A DNA stretch of 64,000 nucleotides, from positions 212,425 to 276,424 of the forward strand of contig NZ_SMMU01000003.1 in NCBI RefSeq assembly GCF_004339665.1. Direction: 5' to 3'. Below are positions 1 through 11,064 of the stretch, piece by piece (the first letter of the stretch is position 1; each line of letters begins with the position of its first letter). The DNA comes from Azotobacter chroococcum. Its GTDB lineage: Bacteria; Pseudomonadota; Gammaproteobacteria; Pseudomonadales; Pseudomonadaceae. The notes below the pieces were generated by a model, which saw only the letters and a program-made list of their open reading frames with translations, was not told the origin of the DNA and did not search any database. Made by a program: the position numbers and the translations under genes.

Positions 1-717
1 CCGCGCGGCAAAGTCACTGGCATCATGGGGCCCTCGGGGTGTGGCAAGACCACTCTGTTGCGTCTGATAGCCGCCCAGCTCAAGCCGGAAAGCGGCGAAG
101 TCTGGGTCAATGGGCATAACCTTCCGCATCTGTCGCGCAGCGAGCTGTTCGATGTGCGCAAGGAGATGGGAGTACTGTTCCAGAGCGGTGCGCTGTTCAC
201 TGATCTGGATGTGTTCGAGAACGTTGCCTTTCCGCTGCGGGTCCATACCAAGCTGCCAAATGAAATGATCCGCGACATCGTGCTGATGAAGCTGCAGGCG
301 GTCGGCTTGCGTGGTGCCATCGACCTGATGCCCGACGAGCTTTCCGGCGGCATGAAGCGTCGCGTGGCGCTGGCTCGGGCAATTGCTCTCGATCCGCAGA
401 TTCTCATGTATGACGAACCCTTCGTCGGCCAGGACCCGATCGCCATGGGCGTACTGGTGCGGCTGATTCGCCTGCTCAATGATGCCTTGGGCATTACTAG
501 TATAGTGGTTTCCCACGATTTGGCCGAAACGGCCAGCATCGCCGATTACCTCTATGTGGTGGGCGATGGTCAGGTGCTGGGAGAGGGGACTCCCCAGGAC
601 TTGATGAACTCCAAGAATCCGCGCGTCACCCAGTTCATGAAGGGTTTGCCGGATGGCCCGGTGCCTTTTCATTTTCCGGCGCCCGATTATCACAACGACC
701 TTCTGGGGAGGCGCTGA
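1..717 (+). CDS. mlaF: MlaF, ATPase of the Mla phospholipid ABC transporter (5' end cut off)
   Basis: This is the cytoplasmic ATPase that powers the MlaFEDB complex, which moves phospholipids between the inner membrane and periplasmic MlaC to keep outer-membrane lipid asymmetry. The frame is open from base 1, so the gene starts before the window and roughly 30 residues are missing. Visible ABC motifs, in order, are Walker A GPSGCGKTT, the signature LSGGMKRR, and Walker B ILMYDEPF, followed by the switch histidine in VVSHDL. An internal ATG at 25 lies just before Walker A and cannot be the true start. The TGA stop overlaps the mlaE start (TGATG), so translation is probably coupled. Confidence 0.95.
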   Translation, partial: PRGKVTGIMGPSGCGKTTLLRLIAAQLKPESGEVWVNGHNLPHLSRSELFDVRKEMGVLFQSGALFTDLDVFENVAFPLRVHTKLPNEMIRDIVLMKLQAVGLRGAIDLMPDELSGGMKRRVALARAIALDPQILMYDEPFVGQDPIAMGVLVRLIRLLNDALGITSIVVSHDLAETASIADYLYVVGDGQVLGEGTPQDLMNSKNPRVTQFMKGLPDGPVPFHFPAPDYHNDLLGRR

Positions 718-1514
718 TGCACAGGAGATCCCTCCTCGAACAGATCGCTCTGCTGGGTCGCTCCGCCATCGACGTGGTCGAGGCAATGGGGCGTTCCGCT
801 CTGTTCCTGCTGCATACCATGTTCGGTCGGGGTGGTGCTGGCAGCAGTTTCCAGTTGCTGATGAGGCAGATTCATTCGATCGGCGTGCTGTCGTTGCCGA
901 TCATCGTCGTTTCTGGTCTCTTCATTGGCATGGTGCTGGCGCTGCAAGGCTATAACATCCTGGTCAGCTATGGCTCGGAGCAGGCGGTCGGCCAGTTGGT
1001 CGCCCTGACCCTGTTGCGCGAACTGGGGCCGGTCGTCACCGGCCTGCTGTTCGCTGGGCGTGCCGGTTCGGCGCTCACTGCGGAAATCGGCAACATGAAG
1101 TCCACCGAGCAGCTTTCCAGTCTGGAGACGATCGGCGTCGATCCGCTCAAGTACATCATCGCGCCGCGCCTGTGGGCCGGCTTCATTTCCATGCCGCTGC
1201 TGGCCGCGATCTTCAACGTGGTCGGCATCTGGGGCAGTGCCATGGTCGCGGTGGACTGGCTGGGGGTCTACGAGGGTTCGTTCTGGGCCAGCATGCAGAG
1301 CAGCGTGGATCTTTACGACGACGTGATCAATGGTGCGATCAAGGGCGTTGTCTTCGCCTTCGTGGTGACCTGGATCGCCGTGTTCCAGGGTTACGACTGC
1401 GAGCCGACTTCGGAAGGAATCGGCCGCGCTACTACAAGAACAGTGGTCTATGCCTCGCTGGCCGTGCTGGGACTGGACTTCATTCTGACAGCCTTGATGT
1501 TTGGAGATAACTGA
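717..1514 (+). CDS. mlaE: MlaE, permease of the Mla phospholipid ABC transporter
   Basis: This inner-membrane permease (265 residues) dimerises and pairs with MlaF. It has an N-terminal amphipathic stretch followed by several hydrophobic segments, for example around residues 58-80 and near the C-terminus (VYASLAVLGLDFILTALMF). The region from ELGPVVTGLLFAGRAGSAL through the Met-Lys-Ser-Thr-Glu-Gln block is the conserved loop of the MlaE/YrbE family and forms the ATPase-contacting part. Its start overlaps mlaF and its stop overlaps mlaD, both as TGATG, so the three are one translational unit. Length and order match the standard mlaFEDCB operon. Confidence 0.95.
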   Translation: MHRRSLLEQIALLGRSAIDVVEAMGRSALFLLHTMFGRGGAGSSFQLLMRQIHSIGVLSLPIIVVSGLFIGMVLALQGYNILVSYGSEQAVGQLVALTLLRELGPVVTGLLFAGRAGSALTAEIGNMKSTEQLSSLETIGVDPLKYIIAPRLWAGFISMPLLAAIFNVVGIWGSAMVAVDWLGVYEGSFWASMQSSVDLYDDVINGAIKGVVFAFVVTWIAVFQGYDCEPTSEGIGRATTRTVVYASLAVLGLDFILTALMFGDN

Positions 1515-1984
1515 TGCAAACCCGCACCCTAGAAACCGGTGTCGGCCTGTTCATCCTGGCAGGTATGCTGGCCCTCCTGTTGCTGGCACTGCGTGTCAGC
1601 GGCCTGACGGTCAGCACCAATGGCGATACCTACAAGCTCTATGCGTATTTCGATAACATCGCCGGCCTGACGGTCCGGGCAAAAGTGACCATGGCGGGCG
1701 TCGCTATCGGCAAGGTCACGGCCATCGACCTGGATCGCAACAGCTATACCGGTCGCGTGACTATGGAGTTGGAGAAGCGCGTCGACAATCTGCCGAGTGA
1801 CTCCACGGCGTCAATCCTGACTGCGGGCCTGCTGGGCGAGAAGTATGTCGGTATCAGTGTCGGGGGCGAGGAAGAATTGCTGAAGGATGGTGACTCCATC
1901 CAGGATACTCAGTCGGCATTGGTGCTCGAGGATCTGATCGGCAAGTTCCTGATGAACTCCGTCAACAAGGACAAAGAAGAATAG
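1514..1984 (+). CDS. mlaD: MlaD, MCE-domain substrate-binding subunit of Mla
   Basis: MlaD is anchored in the inner membrane and forms a hexameric ring in the periplasm that carries lipids between MlaE and MlaC. The protein (156 residues) has one N-terminal membrane segment (about residues 11-30, GLFILAGMLALLLLAL). A single MCE domain follows (about 38-120), with the typical stretch FDNIAGLTVRAKVTMAGV and then LTAGLLGEKYVGIS. A short charged tail ends in NKDKEE. Length is normal for proteobacterial MlaD. The start overlaps the mlaE stop, and a gap of 18 bases precedes mlaC. Confidence 0.95.
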   Translation: MQTRTLETGVGLFILAGMLALLLLALRVSGLTVSTNGDTYKLYAYFDNIAGLTVRAKVTMAGVAIGKVTAIDLDRNSYTGRVTMELEKRVDNLPSDSTASILTAGLLGEKYVGISVGGEEELLKDGDSIQDTQSALVLEDLIGKFLMNSVNKDKEE

Positions 1985-2002
1985 GTCACAGAGGATATCC
2001 CT

Positions 2003-2650
2003 ATGCTTACTGTTTTGCGTCGTGGTTTTCTGGTGCTGCTGGCTCTCATGCCGCTGTTTGCAACTGCATCGACCACCCCTCATCAGGTGGTGCAGCAGAC
2101 CACCGATAACCTGCTTGGCGATCTGAAAAAGAACAAGGCCGCCTACAAAAGCAACCCGCAGGCTTTTTACGATGCGCTGGACCGGATTCTCGGGCCTGTG
2201 GTGGATGCCGACGGAATTTCCCGCAGCATCATGACCGTCAAGTATTCGCACAAGGCGACTCCGGAACAGATGACCCGCTTTCAGGAGAATTTCAAGCGCA
2301 GCCTGATGCAGTTCTATGGCAACGCTCTCCTGGAGTACAACAATCAGGATATTCGTGTTCTACCTTCCTCCGTGCCAGTCGAAGGTGACCGAGCCAGTGT
2401 CGGCATGGAGGTTCGCGATACTCAGGGTACCGTCTACCCGGTCTCCTACACCATGGTGAATAAGCAGGGCCAGTGGATGCTGCGCAATGTCATCATCAAT
2501 GGCATCAACATCGGCAAACTGTTCCGTGATCAGTTCGCCGAGAGCATGCAGCGCAATGGCCAGAATCTGGACAAGACCATCGATGGCTGGGCTGACGTGG
2601 TAGCCAAGGCCAAGGATAGTGAAGAAGGCAAGAAGGCTGCGGGGCAATGA
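2003..2650 (+). CDS. mlaC: MlaC, periplasmic phospholipid shuttle
   Basis: MlaC is the soluble periplasmic carrier that passes phospholipids between the outer-membrane MlaA complex and MlaD. The 215-residue product begins with a Sec-type signal peptide (two Arg, then VLLALMPLFATAS, likely cut after about residue 22). The mature part is the MlaC/Ttg2D fold, with SIMTVKYSHKATPEQMTRF and the C-terminal VIINGINIGKLFRDQFAES region typical of the family. The tail is Lys/Glu-rich. The stop overlaps the mlaB start by four bases (ATGA). Confidence 0.93.
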   Translation: MLTVLRRGFLVLLALMPLFATASTTPHQVVQQTTDNLLGDLKKNKAAYKSNPQAFYDALDRILGPVVDADGISRSIMTVKYSHKATPEQMTRFQENFKRSLMQFYGNALLEYNNQDIRVLPSSVPVEGDRASVGMEVRDTQGTVYPVSYTMVNKQGQWMLRNVIINGINIGKLFRDQFAESMQRNGQNLDKTIDGWADVVAKAKDSEEGKKAAGQ

Positions 2651-2955
2651 GCGAGGCCTCGATTCGCCAGGACGAACCTGGCGTGCTCGCCCTTGTCGGC
2701 GTGCTCGACTACAGCACTGGCCCGGCCCTGCGTCAGCAGGGGCGGGTACTGATCGGCGCAGCCGAGGCCAAGGACCTGGTGCTCGACTGTGCGGGCGTGG
2801 AAAAGTCCAGCAGTGTCGGGCCGTCCCTGCTGCTGGCCTATCTGCGTGACGCCAAGGCCGCTGGCAAGCGCCTGCGGATACGTGCACTGCCTCAGGACAT
2901 GCGCGAGATTGCCCAGGTCTGCGGTCTGCTTGAGTTGCTGCCGCTGGATGCTTGA
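2647..2955 (+). CDS. mlaB: MlaB, STAS-domain subunit of the Mla transporter
   Basis: MlaB is a small cytoplasmic protein that binds MlaF and stabilises or regulates the ATPase dimer. The 102-residue product is a single STAS domain, with the central strand LVLDCAGVEKSSSVGPSLLLAYL. A Ser/Ser/Ser-Val-Gly cluster sits at the helix start where anti-sigma-factor antagonists carry their phosphorylatable serine. The ATG lies inside the mlaC stop (ATGA), so expression is coupled. It is the last mla gene; about 150 non-coding bases follow before the BolA-family gene. Confidence 0.9.
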   Translation: MSEASIRQDEPGVLALVGVLDYSTGPALRQQGRVLIGAAEAKDLVLDCAGVEKSSSVGPSLLLAYLRDAKAAGKRLRIRALPQDMREIAQVCGLLELLPLDA

Positions 2956-3108
2956 TGGCTCGCACAGGGCTCTCCGTCGGGGCCGCTATTTGCAGGGTTC
3001 GCAGTAGGCGGGCTTTTTTGTAAGATGGGCGGCTTTCCGGGTGTCCAGGAAGCCGGTGATCTCTCGATTCCGTTTGCTTTGCGCCGACATCCACCGCAGG
3101 AGTAATTC

Positions 3109-4655
<1,547 letters not shown>

Positions 4656-4721
4656 GTTCGGCGCCCGCTGTGGTGCCGGCCTCAGCCCCCGAGGGGCCAA
4701 TATCCAAGGACACCCGTTTTC

Positions 4722-5357
4722 ATGCTTACCATTGCCCTGTCCAAAGGCCGGATTCTCGACGACACCCTGCCGTTGCTCGCCGAAGCCGGCATCGTGCCGA
4801 TCGAGAATCCGGACAAGAGCCGCAAGCTCATCATTCCGACCAGCCAGGAGGATGTACGCCTGCTGATCGTCCGCGCCACCGATGTACCGACCTATGTCGA
4901 GAACGGTGCTGCCGACCTGGGGGTGGCCGGCAAGGATGTGCTGATGGAGTATGGCGGTCAGGGGCTGTACGAGCCGCTCGACCTGAAGATTGCCAATTGC
5001 AAGCTGATGACCGCGGGCAAGGTCGGTGCCGGGGCGCCCAGCGGGCGTCTGCGGGTGGCCACCAAGTTCGTCAGTGTGGCCAAGCGCTACTATGCCGAGC
5101 AGGGGCGCCAGGTAGACATCATCAAGCTCTATGGTTCCATGGAGCTGGCGCCGCTGGTGGGCTTGGCCGACAAGATCATCGACGTGGTCGACACCGGCAA
5201 CACCCTGCGCGCCAACGGTCTGGAACCCCAGGAGCTGATCGCCACCATCAGCTCGCGGCTGATCGTCAACAAGGCTTCGATGAAGATGCAGCATGCGCGC
5301 ATCCAGGCCCTGATCGATACCCTGCGCGAAGCCGTCGAGAGTCGACACCCGGCCTGA
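4722..5357 (+). CDS. hisG: ATP phosphoribosyltransferase, short (HisZ-dependent) form
   Basis: HisG catalyses the first step of histidine synthesis, ATP + PRPP to phosphoribosyl-ATP. The product is 211 residues, so it is the short catalytic form without the C-terminal regulatory domain of the roughly 300-residue type. Short HisG normally forms a hetero-octamer with HisZ, a HisS-like regulatory protein; no hisZ lies in this window. Family motifs include [15 protein letters not shown] at the N-terminus and the PRPP-binding region [14 protein letters not shown] near residues 155-168. AAGGA lies upstream of the ATG. The gene is followed by hisD and hisC. Confidence 0.95.
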   Translation: MLTIALSKGRILDDTLPLLAEAGIVPIENPDKSRKLIIPTSQEDVRLLIVRATDVPTYVENGAADLGVAGKDVLMEYGGQGLYEPLDLKIANCKLMTAGKVGAGAPSGRLRVATKFVSVAKRYYAEQGRQVDIIKLYGSMELAPLVGLADKIIDVVDTGNTLRANGLEPQELIATISSRLIVNKASMKMQHARIQALIDTLREAVESRHPA

Positions 5358-5397
5358 TTCCGACCCGCCAACGCCTATCCGTGTCATAGCGAAATTT

Positions 5398-5442
5398 CTC
5401 GGGTGCCCGCGCGGAAGGCTTGCTAGGCTAGCGGCGCCCGAG
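5398..5442. repeat. Inverted repeat between hisG and hisD
   Basis: Ten-base arms at 5398-5407 (CTCGGGTGCC) and 5433-5442 (GGCGCCCGAG) match at nine positions. The interior holds a small palindrome GCTAGGCTAGC at 5422-5432. There is no T-run, so this is not a clear terminator. It may be a processing or regulatory structure ahead of hisD. Confidence 0.35.
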
Positions 5443-5466
5443 TTCCAGCCATTCAAGAGGCCCGTT

Positions 5467-6777
5467 ATGACCGCACCCATCGCCCTTCGCCGACTCGATG
5501 CCGCCGATCCGGATTTTCCGCGCCATCTGGATCATCTGCTGAGCTGGGAAAGCGTTTCCGATGAGGCCGTCAACCAGCGTGTGCTGGAAATCATCCAGGC
5601 CGTACGCGAGCGTGGCGATGCTGCCGTGGTCGAGTTTACCCGGCGCTTCGACGGCGTCGAGGCCGGCTCCATGGCTGAGCTGATCCTGCCGCGCGAGCGC
5701 CTGGAGCTGGCTCTGACGCGTATCTCTCCGGAGCAGCGCGAGGCCCTGGAAAAGGCTGCCGAGCGCGTGCGGCTCTATCATGAAAGGCAGAAGCAGGACT
5801 CCTGGACCTATACCGAGGTCGACGGCACCGTACTCGGCCAACAGGTCACGCCTCTGGATCGCGCCGGGCTGTATGTGCCGGGCGGCAAGGCGGCGTATCC
5901 ATCCTCGGTGCTGATGAACGCCATTCCAGCCAAGGTGGCCGGTGTTGCCGAAGTGGTTATGGTGGTGCCGACCCCGCGTGGCGAGCTCAACGAGCTGGTG
6001 CTGGCCGCTGCCTGCGTGGCCGGCGTTGATCGGGTGTTCACCATCGGTGGTGCCCAGGCCGTGGCCGCGCTGGCCTACGGCACCGAGAGCGTGCCGCAGG
6101 TGGACAAGATCGTCGGCCCGGGCAATATCTACGTGGCCACGGCCAAGCGTCATGTATTCGGCCAGGTCGGCATCGACATGATCGCCGGCCCTTCGGAAAT
6201 CCTCGTGGTTTGCGACGGTCAGACCGAGCCGGACTGGATTGCCATGGACCTGTTCTCCCAGGCCGAGCATGACGAGGACGCCCAGTCGATCCTGGTCAGC
6301 CCGGACGCCACTTTCCTCGGGCGGGTGGCCGAGAGCATCGCCCGCCTGCTGCCGACCATGGAGCGCGCCGAGATCATCCGTACCTCGCTGGAGGGACGCG
6401 GCGCGCTGATCCAGGTCGCCGACATGGAGCAGGCCATCGCCGTGGCCAACCGCATCGCTCCCGAGCACCTTGAGCTGTCGGTGGCCGAGCCGCAGCAGTG
6501 GCTGCCGAAGATCCGCCATGCCGGTGCCATCTTCATGGGCCGCTACACCGCCGAGGCGCTGGGCGACTACTGCGCCGGCCCCAACCACGTGCTGCCGACT
6601 TCCGGTACCGCGCGCTTTTCTTCGCCGCTGGGCGTGTACGACTTCCAGAAGCGCTCATCGATCATCTTCTGCTCGGCGGACGGGGCTTCTGCGCTGGGCA
6701 GGACCGCCTCGGTGCTGGCCCGTGGCGAATCGCTGACCGCCCATGCGCGCAGCGCCGAGTACCGGATCAAGGGCTGA
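5467..6777 (+). CDS. hisD: Histidinol dehydrogenase
   Basis: HisD performs the last two steps of histidine synthesis, the four-electron NAD-dependent oxidation of histidinol to histidine; it is a zinc enzyme. The product has 436 residues, the usual size. Recognisable blocks are [22 protein letters not shown], the cofactor region [26 protein letters not shown], the zinc/catalytic stretch [15 protein letters not shown], and the C-terminal [25 protein letters not shown] lies upstream of the ATG. hisC follows after about 110 bases that contain a repeat-like hairpin. Confidence 0.96.
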   Translation: MTAPIALRRLDAADPDFPRHLDHLLSWESVSDEAVNQRVLEIIQAVRERGDAAVVEFTRRFDGVEAGSMAELILPRERLELALTRISPEQREALEKAAERVRLYHERQKQDSWTYTEVDGTVLGQQVTPLDRAGLYVPGGKAAYPSSVLMNAIPAKVAGVAEVVMVVPTPRGELNELVLAAACVAGVDRVFTIGGAQAVAALAYGTESVPQVDKIVGPGNIYVATAKRHVFGQVGIDMIAGPSEILVVCDGQTEPDWIAMDLFSQAEHDEDAQSILVSPDATFLGRVAESIARLLPTMERAEIIRTSLEGRGALIQVADMEQAIAVANRIAPEHLELSVAEPQQWLPKIRHAGAIFMGRYTAEALGDYCAGPNHVLPTSGTARFSSPLGVYDFQKRSSIIFCSADGASALGRTASVLARGESLTAHARSAEYRIKG

Positions 6778-6794
6778 GGCCGCCCCCGAACCCG

Positions 6795-6852
6795 TAGGAG
6801 CCGGCTTGCTGGCGATTCATGTCCGAGAAGATCGCCAGAGAGCTGGCTCCTA
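6795..6852. repeat. REP-like inverted repeat between hisD and hisC
   Basis: Two 22-base arms at 6795-6816 and 6831-6852 match at 19 of 22 positions around a 14-base loop. The outer ends read TAGGAGCC and GGCTCCTA. In sequence style (TAGGAGCcgGCTtGCTgGCGA) it resembles the short repetitive extragenic palindromes common in pseudomonads. It supplies an in-frame upstream ATG at 6819 that could mislead prediction of the hisC start. Confidence 0.65.
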
Positions 6853-6890
6853 TGCAAAGCAGACCGAACCGCATTCGAGGAGAGAAGGGC

Positions 6891-7946
6891 GTGAGCAAAT
6901 TCTGGAGCCCCTTCGTCAAGAACCTGGTGCCCTACGTACCGGGCGAGCAGCCGAAGCTGAGCAGGCTGGTCAAGCTCAATACCAACGAAAATCCCTACGG
7001 GCCGTCGCCTCGGGCGATTGCCGCCATGCAGGCCGAGCTGAACGACAGCCTGCGCCTGTACCCGGACCCCAATGGCGAGCGCCTGAAGCAGGCAATTGCC
7101 GACTACTATGGTGTGCAGAGCGGCCAGGTATTTGTCGGCAATGGCTCCGACGAAGTGCTGGCGCACATCTTCCATGGACTGTTTCAGCATGGCCGGCCGC
7201 TGCTGTTCCCCGACGTGACCTACAGCTTCTATCCGGTGTACTGCGGCTTGTACGGGATCCCCTTCGAAACCGTGGTGCTGGACGAGCAGTTTCGCATCCG
7301 CGTCGAGGACTATGCGCGGCCCAACGGCGGGATCATCTTCCCCAATCCCAATGCGCCGACCGGATGTCTGTTGTCGCTTGAGGCCATCGAGCGGCTGCTC
7401 GAGGCCAACCCGGATTCAGTGGTGGTGGTGGATGAGGCCTACGTGGATTTCGGCGGCGAGACGGCGATCGCGCTCGTCGATCGCCATGCCAACCTGCTGG
7501 TCACCCAGACCCTGTCCAAGTCGCGCTCCCTGGCCGGGCTACGGGTCGGCCTGGCGGTCGGCCACCCTGAGCTGATCGAGGCATTGGAGCGGATCAAGAA
7601 CAGCTTCAACTCCTACCCGCTGGACCGCATGGCCATCGTTGGGGCGGCTGCGGCCTTCGAGGATCGCGCCTACTTCGAGCAGACCTGCCGCCAAGTGATC
7701 GCCAGCCGCGAACAACTGGTTGGTGAGCTGCAGCGCTTGGGCTTCGAGGTGCTGCCGTCGGCAGCCAACTTCGTCTTCGCCCGACATCCCGGGCGCGATG
7801 CCGAGGGGTTGGCGGCAGGGCTGCGCGAGCAGGGGGTTATCGTCCGTCACTTCAAGCAGGAGCGGATTCGCCAGTTCCTGCGCATCACCATCGGTGCCCC
7901 CGAGCAGAATCAGGCGCTGATCGATGCGCTGGCAGGCCTCTGCTGA
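6891..7946 (+). CDS. hisC: Histidinol-phosphate aminotransferase
   Basis: HisC is a PLP-dependent class I/II aminotransferase converting imidazole-acetol phosphate and glutamate to histidinol phosphate. I choose GTG 6891, giving [19 protein letters not shown] and 351 residues, the usual length. It is preceded by AGGAG about ten bases upstream. The longer frame from ATG 6819 reads through the repeat hairpin and adds 24 unconserved residues. Motifs are [11 protein letters not shown] near the N-terminus, [20 protein letters not shown], and the PLP-binding lysine in [16 protein letters not shown]. It is convergent with algW. Confidence 0.93.
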   Translation: MSKFWSPFVKNLVPYVPGEQPKLSRLVKLNTNENPYGPSPRAIAAMQAELNDSLRLYPDPNGERLKQAIADYYGVQSGQVFVGNGSDEVLAHIFHGLFQHGRPLLFPDVTYSFYPVYCGLYGIPFETVVLDEQFRIRVEDYARPNGGIIFPNPNAPTGCLLSLEAIERLLEANPDSVVVVDEAYVDFGGETAIALVDRHANLLVTQTLSKSRSLAGLRVGLAVGHPELIEALERIKNSFNSYPLDRMAIVGAAAAFEDRAYFEQTCRQVIASREQLVGELQRLGFEVLPSAANFVFARHPGRDAEGLAAGLREQGVIVRHFKQERIRQFLRITIGAPEQNQALIDALAGLC

Positions 7947-7989
7947 GTCGTAGGTGGCACTACTCTTGTCCGTTTCCGGGCGGGGTGCT

Positions 7990-9138
<1,149 letters not shown>

Positions 9139-9249
9139 GGAGCGGGAGTCCTTGGGGTTGCGAGGGCTAAGGGGGGACCGTAAGGTGCGCCATTATACGA
9201 GTGAGCCGCCGACTGGCTAGCGGCTCGCAAACCTTTCATGGAGACATCG

Positions 9250-10008
9250 ATGGCCATTGCCCTGTCCGAGCTGGTGAAGGAAACCGATCGCTATCTGGCG
9301 GCGTCCGGCATGACCGATTATTGCCCGAACGGCTTGCAGGTCGAGGGGCGGGCCTGGGTCGCCAGAATCATCAGCGGCGTGACGGCCAGCCAGGCGCTGC
9401 TGGATGCCGCGGTCGAGGCAGAGGCGGATCTGGTGCTGGTGCATCATGGCTATTTCTGGCGCAACGAGAACCCCTGCATCGTCGGCAGCAAGCGCCGCCG
9501 GCTGCAGACCCTGCTGAGCAACGACATCAGCCTGCTGGCCTATCATCTGCCACTGGACGTGCACCCCGTGGTGGGCAACAACGTGCAACTGGGCGAGCGC
9601 CTCGGGCTGCGCGTGGAGGGGCCGCTGGAGCCGGGCAATCCTCGGTCGGTCGGTCTGGTCGGCAATCTGCCCGAGCCACTCGCGCCACAGGAGTTCGCCC
9701 GCCGAGTGCGGCAGGCGCTGGATCGCCAGCCCCTGCTGATCGAGGCCGACCGGCCGATCCGGCGTATCGCCTGGTGCACCGGGGCGGCGCAGGGGTATAT
9801 CGAGCAGGCGATCGCCGCCGGCGTGGACGCCTACCTGACTGGCGAGGTTTCCGAAGCCACCGTGCACTGTGCGCGGGAGAGCGGCATCAACTTCCTGGCG
9901 GCAGGGCACCATGCCACCGAGCGCTACGGCGTGCAGGCCCTCGGCGAATACCTGGCACGGACCTTCGGCATCGAACACCTGTTCGTCGATTGTCCCAACC
10001 CGGTCTGA
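9250..10008 (+). CDS. Nif3/YbgI (DUF34) family metal-binding protein
   Basis: This Nif3-like dinuclear-metal protein has 252 residues from ATG 9250. GGAGA at 9240-9244 sits just upstream of that ATG, which makes it a better start than ATG 9238. Candidate metal ligands are the paired histidines in DLVLVHHGYFW (about residue 63), the His in LLAYHLPLDVH, and the C-terminal FLAAGHHATERYGVQAL block. Homologues have been proposed to act in GTP cyclohydrolase or other hydrolase reactions, but the physiological role is unsettled. The name comes from yeast Nif3 and does not imply nitrogen fixation. Confidence 0.88.
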   Translation: MAIALSELVKETDRYLAASGMTDYCPNGLQVEGRAWVARIISGVTASQALLDAAVEAEADLVLVHHGYFWRNENPCIVGSKRRRLQTLLSNDISLLAYHLPLDVHPVVGNNVQLGERLGLRVEGPLEPGNPRSVGLVGNLPEPLAPQEFARRVRQALDRQPLLIEADRPIRRIAWCTGAAQGYIEQAIAAGVDAYLTGEVSEATVHCARESGINFLAAGHHATERYGVQALGEYLARTFGIEHLFVDCPNPV

Positions 10009-10021
10009 GCGGTAGCTATAT

Positions 10022-10045
10022 CTCTAGATCGTCTTGATCTAAGAG
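10022..10045. other. Imperfect hairpin between the Nif3-family gene and cysD
   Basis: CTCTAGATC (10022-10030) pairs with GATCTAAGAG (10036-10045) with one bulged base and a five-base loop. There is no T-run, so it is either a weak end signal for the upstream gene or part of the cysD control region. I found no convincing -35/-10 pair upstream of cysD. Confidence 0.3.
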
Positions 10046-10134
10046 GTGATCCTATTAGAAGAATGGTCTGTGCTAGAGTGCGCCAACGTCCCACGGCCCG
10101 CAGGCCGTAACCCATCCGCAATCCGTGAGTAGCC

Positions 10135-11052
10135 ATGGTCGACAAACTGACGCATCTGAAACAGCTGGAGGCGGAAAGCATCCACATCATCCGTGAGGTG
10201 GCCGCCGAGTTCGACAACCCGGTGATGCTGTATTCCATCGGCAAGGATTCTGCCGTCATGCTGCATCTGGCGCGCAAGGCCTTTTTTCCGGGCAAGCTGC
10301 CATTCCCGGTGATGCATGTCGATACTCAGTGGAAGTTCCAGGAAATGTACAAGTTTCGCGACAAGATGGTCGCGGAGATGGGCCTGGAGCTGATCACCCA
10401 TGTCAATCCCGAAGGGGTGGCGCAGGGTATCAACCCCTTTACCCACGGCAGTGCCAAGCACACCGATATCATGAAGACCGAAGGTCTCAAGCAGGCTCTC
10501 GACAAGTACGGCTTCGACGCTGCCTTTGGTGGTGCCCGGCGCGACGAGGAGAAGTCCCGCGCCAAGGAGCGCGTCTACTCCTTCCGCGACAGCAAGCACC
10601 GCTGGGACCCGAAGAACCAGCGCCCCGAGCTGTGGAACGTCTACAACGGCAAGGTAAAGAAGGGTGAGTCGATCCGCGTGTTCCCGCTGTCCAACTGGAC
10701 CGAGCTGGACATCTGGCAGTACATCTACCTGGAACAGATTCCCATCGTGCCGCTGTACTTCGCCGCCGAGCGCGAGGTCATCGAGAAGAACGGCACCCTG
10801 ATCATGATCGACGACGAGCGCATCCTCGAGCATCTCTCCGACGAGGAGAGGGCGCGCATCCAGAAGAAGATGGTGCGCTTCCGCACCCTCGGCTGCTACC
10901 CGCTGACCGGCGCCGTGGAGTCCACCGCCGCCACCCTGCCGGACATCATCCAGGAGATGCTCCTGACCCGCACCTCCGAACGCCAGGGCCGGGTCATCGA
11001 CCATGATGGTGCCGGTTCGATGGAAGAAAAGAAACGTCAGGGCTACTTCTAA
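10135..11052 (+). CDS. cysD: Sulfate adenylyltransferase subunit 2
   Basis: CysD is the catalytic subunit of ATP sulfurylase, making adenylyl sulfate (APS) from sulfate and ATP in assimilatory sulfur metabolism. The 305-residue product has the PP-loop [13 protein letters not shown] near residues 34-46 and the conserved block [32 protein letters not shown]. The C-terminus [10 protein letters not shown] is typical. cysNC follows after 12 bases, so the two form an operon; in this family such operons are usually controlled by CysB, though I could not read a CysB site. Confidence 0.97.
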   Translation: MVDKLTHLKQLEAESIHIIREVAAEFDNPVMLYSIGKDSAVMLHLARKAFFPGKLPFPVMHVDTQWKFQEMYKFRDKMVAEMGLELITHVNPEGVAQGINPFTHGSAKHTDIMKTEGLKQALDKYGFDAAFGGARRDEEKSRAKERVYSFRDSKHRWDPKNQRPELWNVYNGKVKKGESIRVFPLSNWTELDIWQYIYLEQIPIVPLYFAAEREVIEKNGTLIMIDDERILEHLSDEERARIQKKMVRFRTLGCYPLTGAVESTAATLPDIIQEMLLTRTSERQGRVIDHDGAGSMEEKKRQGYF

Positions 11053-11064
11053 GGTCTTCGCCTC

